A stretch of 8,023 bases of DNA from the NCBI GenBank assembly GCA_012961755.1, contig DTYS01000125.1, forward strand, positions 1 through 8,023, written 5' to 3'. Under the pieces are notes generated by a model. It had not been told where the DNA came from and did not search any database. It worked only from the letters and a program-made list of their open reading frames with translations. Made by a program: the position numbers and the translations under genes. Positions 5,298 through 8,023 of this stretch are shown one piece after another. The stretch comes from Candidatus Latescibacterota bacterium (GTDB taxonomy: Bacteria; Latescibacterota; 4484-107; B68-G9). Position 1 is the first letter of the stretch. Every line of letters begins with the position of its first letter.

Positions 5298-6623
5298 ATG
5301 GTGGAGATCAGCATAAACACAGAGCTGCCCGGGCCCAGGGCGAAGGAGTACATGGAGGCAGCCCGTAGGTACGAGCCGCGCTCTATGAGCGATCAGGTTC
5401 CCGTAGTCTGGAGGAGGGCGTGGAGGTGTTACGTCGAGGATGTGGACGGGAACGTCTTTCTGGACTTCTCCTCCGGGGTCCTGGTGGCCAACGTGGGCCA
5501 CTCCCACCCCGAGCTCGTGGAGGAGATCAGGGACCAGGCGGACAAGGTCATAAACTGCTATGACTTCGTAAATGAATACAGGCCTCTCCTGGCCCGGAAG
5601 CTCGTGGAGATAACCCCGCCGAACTTGGACAAGGCCTTCATCCTTAGCACGGGCTCCGAGACCACGGAGGCGGCGGTAAAGCTGGCGAGGAAGTACACGG
5701 GAAGGAAGGAGGTGATCTCCTTCTACGGAGCCTTCCACGGAAGGACGTATGGCGCTATGTCTTTGGGAGGAAAGCGTTCGGGGGCAGCGACGAGGGGGTT
5801 CGGGCCCTTCGTCCCGGGGTTCGTACAGGCCCCCTTCCCCTATTGTTACAGGTGTCCGTTCGGGATGGAACATCCATCCTGCGACCTTCAGTGCTTCAAG
5901 TTCTTCAATTACCTGGTCGAATGTGCTACCGAGGGCGACATAGCCGCCGTCATAACCGAGACCTACCAAGGGGGGGCAGGTTCCATAATACCGCCTGTAG
6001 ACTGGATGCGTAAGCTCGAGGCCTGGTGCAGGGACAACGATGTGCTCCTCATATTGGACGAGGTCCAGGCCTCCTTCGGGAGGACCGGGAAGCTATTCGG
6101 GTTCGAGCACTTCGGGATCACACCCAACCTCCTATGTTTGGGAAAGGGCATATCCAGCACCCTCCCCGTCTCAGCGTTGGTGGGAGAATCCCGGATAATG
6201 GACGTGCTTTCTCCGGGTACGCTCTCCAGCACCCACGGAGGAAACGCGATGGGAGCCAGGGCCGCCCTTAAGAATATAGAGATAATCCTGAGGGAGAACC
6301 TGGCCGAGAACGCCGCCAGGGTAGGGGACTACATGCTCGGACGTTTCTTGGAGATGAAGGAGAGGTTCGAAACCTTGGGAGATGTGAGGTTCTTAGGGTT
6401 AGCCGGGGCCTTGGAGATGGTCAAGGACAAGGTTTCCAAGGAGCCCGCCCCAGAACTGGCGAAGGAGGTCGTGAATCGGGCGTACAGAAGGGGCCTTCTG
6501 ATGATAGCTCCCATCGGCCACTACGGAAACGTCCTCAGGATAGCACCTCCCTTGGTCATCCGCGAGGAGGAGGCGGAAGCTGGGTGCGACATAATCCAGG
6601 AGGTCCTACGGGAGATCTCTTAG
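5298..6623 (+). CDS. Class-III PLP-dependent aminotransferase (4-aminobutyrate aminotransferase-like)
   Basis: Cytoplasmic fold-type I enzyme of 441 residues, the usual length. Visible PLP-site motifs: phosphate-binding STGSETTEAA (117-126), FYGAFHGRT (142-150), ILDEVQASFGRTG (252-264) with D254 for the pyridine nitrogen, LGKGISS (281-287) with Schiff-base Lys283, STHGGN (311-316), and R414 in LRIAPP, the likely substrate-carboxylate Arg. The closest groups I recognise are GabT-like omega-amino-acid transaminases and the related broad-substrate amino acid racemases of thermophiles, so the exact substrate (4-aminobutyrate, ornithine, beta-alanine or racemisation) is open. Residues 180-200 hold four cysteines spaced C-x2-C-x8-C-x3-C (183, 186, 195, 199), a stretch I recall from some archaeal and thermophile members. 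ATG 5298 follows GGGAGGG by 3 nt; the next codon, GTG, is a possible alternative. It is first in the right run, 12 nt before ftsZ. Confidence 0.92.
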   Translation: MVEISINTELPGPRAKEYMEAARRYEPRSMSDQVPVVWRRAWRCYVEDVDGNVFLDFSSGVLVANVGHSHPELVEEIRDQADKVINCYDFVNEYRPLLARKLVEITPPNLDKAFILSTGSETTEAAVKLARKYTGRKEVISFYGAFHGRTYGAMSLGGKRSGAATRGFGPFVPGFVQAPFPYCYRCPFGMEHPSCDLQCFKFFNYLVECATEGDIAAVITETYQGGAGSIIPPVDWMRKLEAWCRDNDVLLILDEVQASFGRTGKLFGFEHFGITPNLLCLGKGISSTLPVSALVGESRIMDVLSPGTLSSTHGGNAMGARAALKNIEIILRENLAENAARVGDYMLGRFLEMKERFETLGDVRFLGLAGALEMVKDKVSKEPAPELAKEVVNRAYRRGLLMIAPIGHYGNVLRIAPPLVIREEEAEAGCDIIQEVLREIS

Positions 6624-6625
6624 GT

Positions 6626-6632
6626 AGGAGGG
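6626..6632 (+). promoter_or_regulatory. Ribosome binding site of ftsZ
   Basis: AGGAGGG lies in the 12-nt gap between the aminotransferase stop (6621-6623) and the ftsZ ATG at 6636. The spacing of 3-4 nt from the core is on the short side, but the match is strong. Confidence 0.75.
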
Positions 6633-6635
6633 CCT

Positions 6636-7760
6636 ATGGGTGTTAAGTTCAAGTTGGACGTAGGGGGCTCCAGGAAGGGCGCGCATATAAAGGTCGTAGG
6701 GGTGGGAGGTGCCGGAGGGAACGCCATAAACAGGATGATGGAGGAGGGTTTAGAGAAGGTCGAGTTCATAGCTGTCAACACTGACCTCCAGGCCCTGGAG
6801 GTGTGCAGGGCTCCTATCAAGGTCCAGATAGGGGCCAACGTCACCAGGGGACTCGGGGCCGGGGCCATACCGGAGTTCGGCAGGAAGGCCATGGAGGAGG
6901 ACAGGTCCCAGGTCGCGGAATACTTGGCTGGCGCGGATATGGTCTTCATAACCGCGGGCATGGGAGGGGGGACCGGTACGGGGGCTTCACCGATCATAGC
7001 TGAGATAGCTAAGGAGGCAGGGGCCCTGACGGTAGGTGTCGTCACGAAGCCCTTCCTCTTCGAGGGGAGGAAGAGGATGCAGAACGCGGAGGAGGGTATA
7101 AGGGAACTTAGGAACAAGGTGGATACCCTTATAGTCATCCCCAACCAGAGGCTCCTCTCGATAGTTTCGGAGAAGACGACCCTCAAAGAAGCCTTCAGGA
7201 TGGCGGACGAGGTGCTCTTCCAGGCCACGAGGGGTATCTCCGACCTCATCATGGTCCCCGGCCTTATAAATTTGGACTTCAACGACGTGCGCACAGTCAT
7301 GGAAAACGGAGGTGACGCCCTGATAGGCATGGGCTCCGCCCAGGGTGAGGGGAGGGCGGTGGAGGCGGCCCGAGCCGCCATATCCTGCCCGCTCCTGGAG
7401 GACATGAGCATATTCGGAGCTAAGGGAGTGCTCGTGAACATCTCGGGAGGCGAGGACCTCACCCTCGCCGAGGCGAGCGAGGCGATGGAGCTTATCTACC
7501 AGGAGGCGGGGGAGGACGCTGACGTGATATTCGGGGTGGTGTTGGACGACGAGAGGTTCGGCGATGCGGTCTCGGTCACGGTGATAGCCACGGGCTTCGA
7601 CCACTCCGCGGGGAGGAGGAAGGTAGAACTCCCCAAGGATCGGGAGGAAGCCGAGGTTCCGGCATATATGAGGAGGAAGAAGGAGTCGAAGGATACTAAG
7701 ATCCCTGAGGAGGACCTGGAGTTCCCCACGTTCCTCAGGAGGAGGTTCAGGAAGACATGA
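6636..7760 (+). CDS. ftsZ: Cell division protein FtsZ
   Basis: Tubulin-like GTPase that polymerises into the division ring at midcell. The 374-residue protein is complete. GTP-binding motifs: VGVGGAGGNA (21-30), the tubulin signature GMGGGTGTGASP (108-119), VTKPFLFEG (136-144) and IPNQRLL (168-174). The synergy loop NLDFNDVRT (212-220) keeps both catalytic acids, D214 and D217. The core ends near 321. Only about 16 residues then precede a first C-terminal-peptide-like motif, EVPAYMRRKKE (340-350), and a second, DLEFPTFLRRRFRK (360-373), ends the protein. The second is the better match to the D-IPTFLRR peptide that binds FtsA, ZipA or SepF. The N-terminal tail (1-17) is short. The gene sits 12 nt after an aminotransferase and overlaps the next gene by 4 nt; ftsA, ftsQ and mur genes are absent from the window. 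Confidence 0.98.
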   Translation: MGVKFKLDVGGSRKGAHIKVVGVGGAGGNAINRMMEEGLEKVEFIAVNTDLQALEVCRAPIKVQIGANVTRGLGAGAIPEFGRKAMEEDRSQVAEYLAGADMVFITAGMGGGTGTGASPIIAEIAKEAGALTVGVVTKPFLFEGRKRMQNAEEGIRELRNKVDTLIVIPNQRLLSIVSEKTTLKEAFRMADEVLFQATRGISDLIMVPGLINLDFNDVRTVMENGGDALIGMGSAQGEGRAVEAARAAISCPLLEDMSIFGAKGVLVNISGGEDLTLAEASEAMELIYQEAGEDADVIFGVVLDDERFGDAVSVTVIATGFDHSAGRRKVELPKDREEAEVPAYMRRKKESKDTKIPEEDLEFPTFLRRRFRKT

Positions 7761-8023
7761 GGGGGAGGCTCCTGCTACGGGAGGAGGGCGGCAGAGGCGT
7801 AGCTCTGGGAACTTCGAAGCCCTCTGTGGCCTTGGTATATCCCAACGCGTACGAGGTGGGGATGGCCAACTTCGGGTTCCAGCAGGTCTTCCGCCTCCTC
7901 AACGACCTTGGACTCAGGACCGAGAGGGCGTTCTACGATGGGACGCCGGTCCTCTCCCTGGAATCAGGCCTTCCGTTGGGGGCGTTCGAGATCGTAGCCT
8001 TCTCCCTCCCCTTCGAGGGCGAC
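7757..8023 (+). CDS. B12-binding-type radical SAM protein, N-terminus only (partial, runs off right edge)
   Basis: The 89 visible codons give VALVYPNAYEVGMANFGFQQ (24-43), then VFRLLNDLGLRTERAFYDG (44-62), LSLESGLPLGAFEIVAFSLP (66-85) and FEGD. This matches the N-terminal cobalamin-binding-like domain of COG1032/TIGR03960-type radical SAM proteins, which characteristically read YPN-YEVGM-NLGFQ, ERxF, SLESGRPLxxFDxVAFSxxFE. The radical SAM CxxxCxxC cluster would lie beyond the window, so the catalytic part is unseen and the reaction unknown. ATG 7757 overlaps the ftsZ stop (ATGA), and AGGAGGAGG 11 nt upstream plus AGGA 4 nt upstream may serve as ribosome binding sites. Coupling to ftsZ translation is likely. 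The family call is from remembered consensus only. Confidence 0.82.
   Translation, partial: MRGRLLLREEGGRGVALGTSKPSVALVYPNAYEVGMANFGFQQVFRLLNDLGLRTERAFYDGTPVLSLESGLPLGAFEIVAFSLPFEGD

Noticed and set aside
5177..5353. N-terminal extension of the URO-D-family protein from an ATG at 5353
   Set aside because: It overlaps the start of the divergent aminotransferase, contains the candidate promoters, and adds residues without family resemblance; the strong ribosome binding site is at 5181-5188.
5265..5969. Minus-strand open frame of 234 codons opposite the aminotransferase
   Set aside because: It is antisense to a full set of PLP-enzyme motifs, its translation has no recognisable domain, and it would block the regulatory gap.
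6620..7462. Minus-strand open frame of 280 codons opposite ftsZ
   Set aside because: Ser/Pro/Ala-rich mirror of the ftsZ codons with no ribosome binding site or family motif.

Overview
The window looks like a chromosomal housekeeping segment of an uncultured, probably thermophilic, bacterium. GC content is in the high-50s percent by eye. Arginine is mostly AGG/AGA, isoleucine ATA is common, and coding strands are purine-rich with strong GGAGG-type ribosome binding sites; these traits are frequent in thermophiles. FtsZ and HPr kinase make it bacterial. The HPr kinase carries a PGKN-type C-terminal signature, and the first gene has carboxypeptidase-regulatory-like domains. Both recall the FCB group and related candidate phyla, but that placement is inference and weak.

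Two divergent gene runs leave a 121-bp regulatory gap at 5177-5297. The left run (minus strand, reading from 5176 down to 1) is very compact, with neighbours overlapping or at most 13 bp apart, and looks like one operon. In order it encodes: a uroporphyrinogen-decarboxylase-family protein, a YciO-type (Sua5/YrdC family) protein, a YqaA/DedA-like membrane protein, short hibernation-promoting factor (hpf), HPr kinase/phosphorylase (hprK), and a large exported protein built from BsuPI-like and carboxypeptidase-regulatory-like beta domains. That last gene runs off the left edge after 571 codons. It is the least ordinary gene here.

The right run (plus strand, 5298 to the right edge) encodes a class-III PLP-dependent aminotransferase with a four-cysteine insert, then FtsZ with a short linker and two C-terminal-peptide-like motifs, then the start of a B12-binding-type radical SAM protein whose ATG overlaps the ftsZ stop by 4 nt. 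ftsZ is therefore outside the usual division and cell-wall cluster, with no ftsA or mur gene next to it.

The hpf-hprK pair recalls the rpoN-hpf-ptsN/hprK-rapZ neighbourhoods of other bacteria, where carbon and nitrogen status signalling sits next to ribosome hibernation, but ptsH (HPr) and rapZ are not in the window. No RNA gene, mobile element, CRISPR array, origin or convincing terminator was seen. There is no stretch above 300 bp without a gene.
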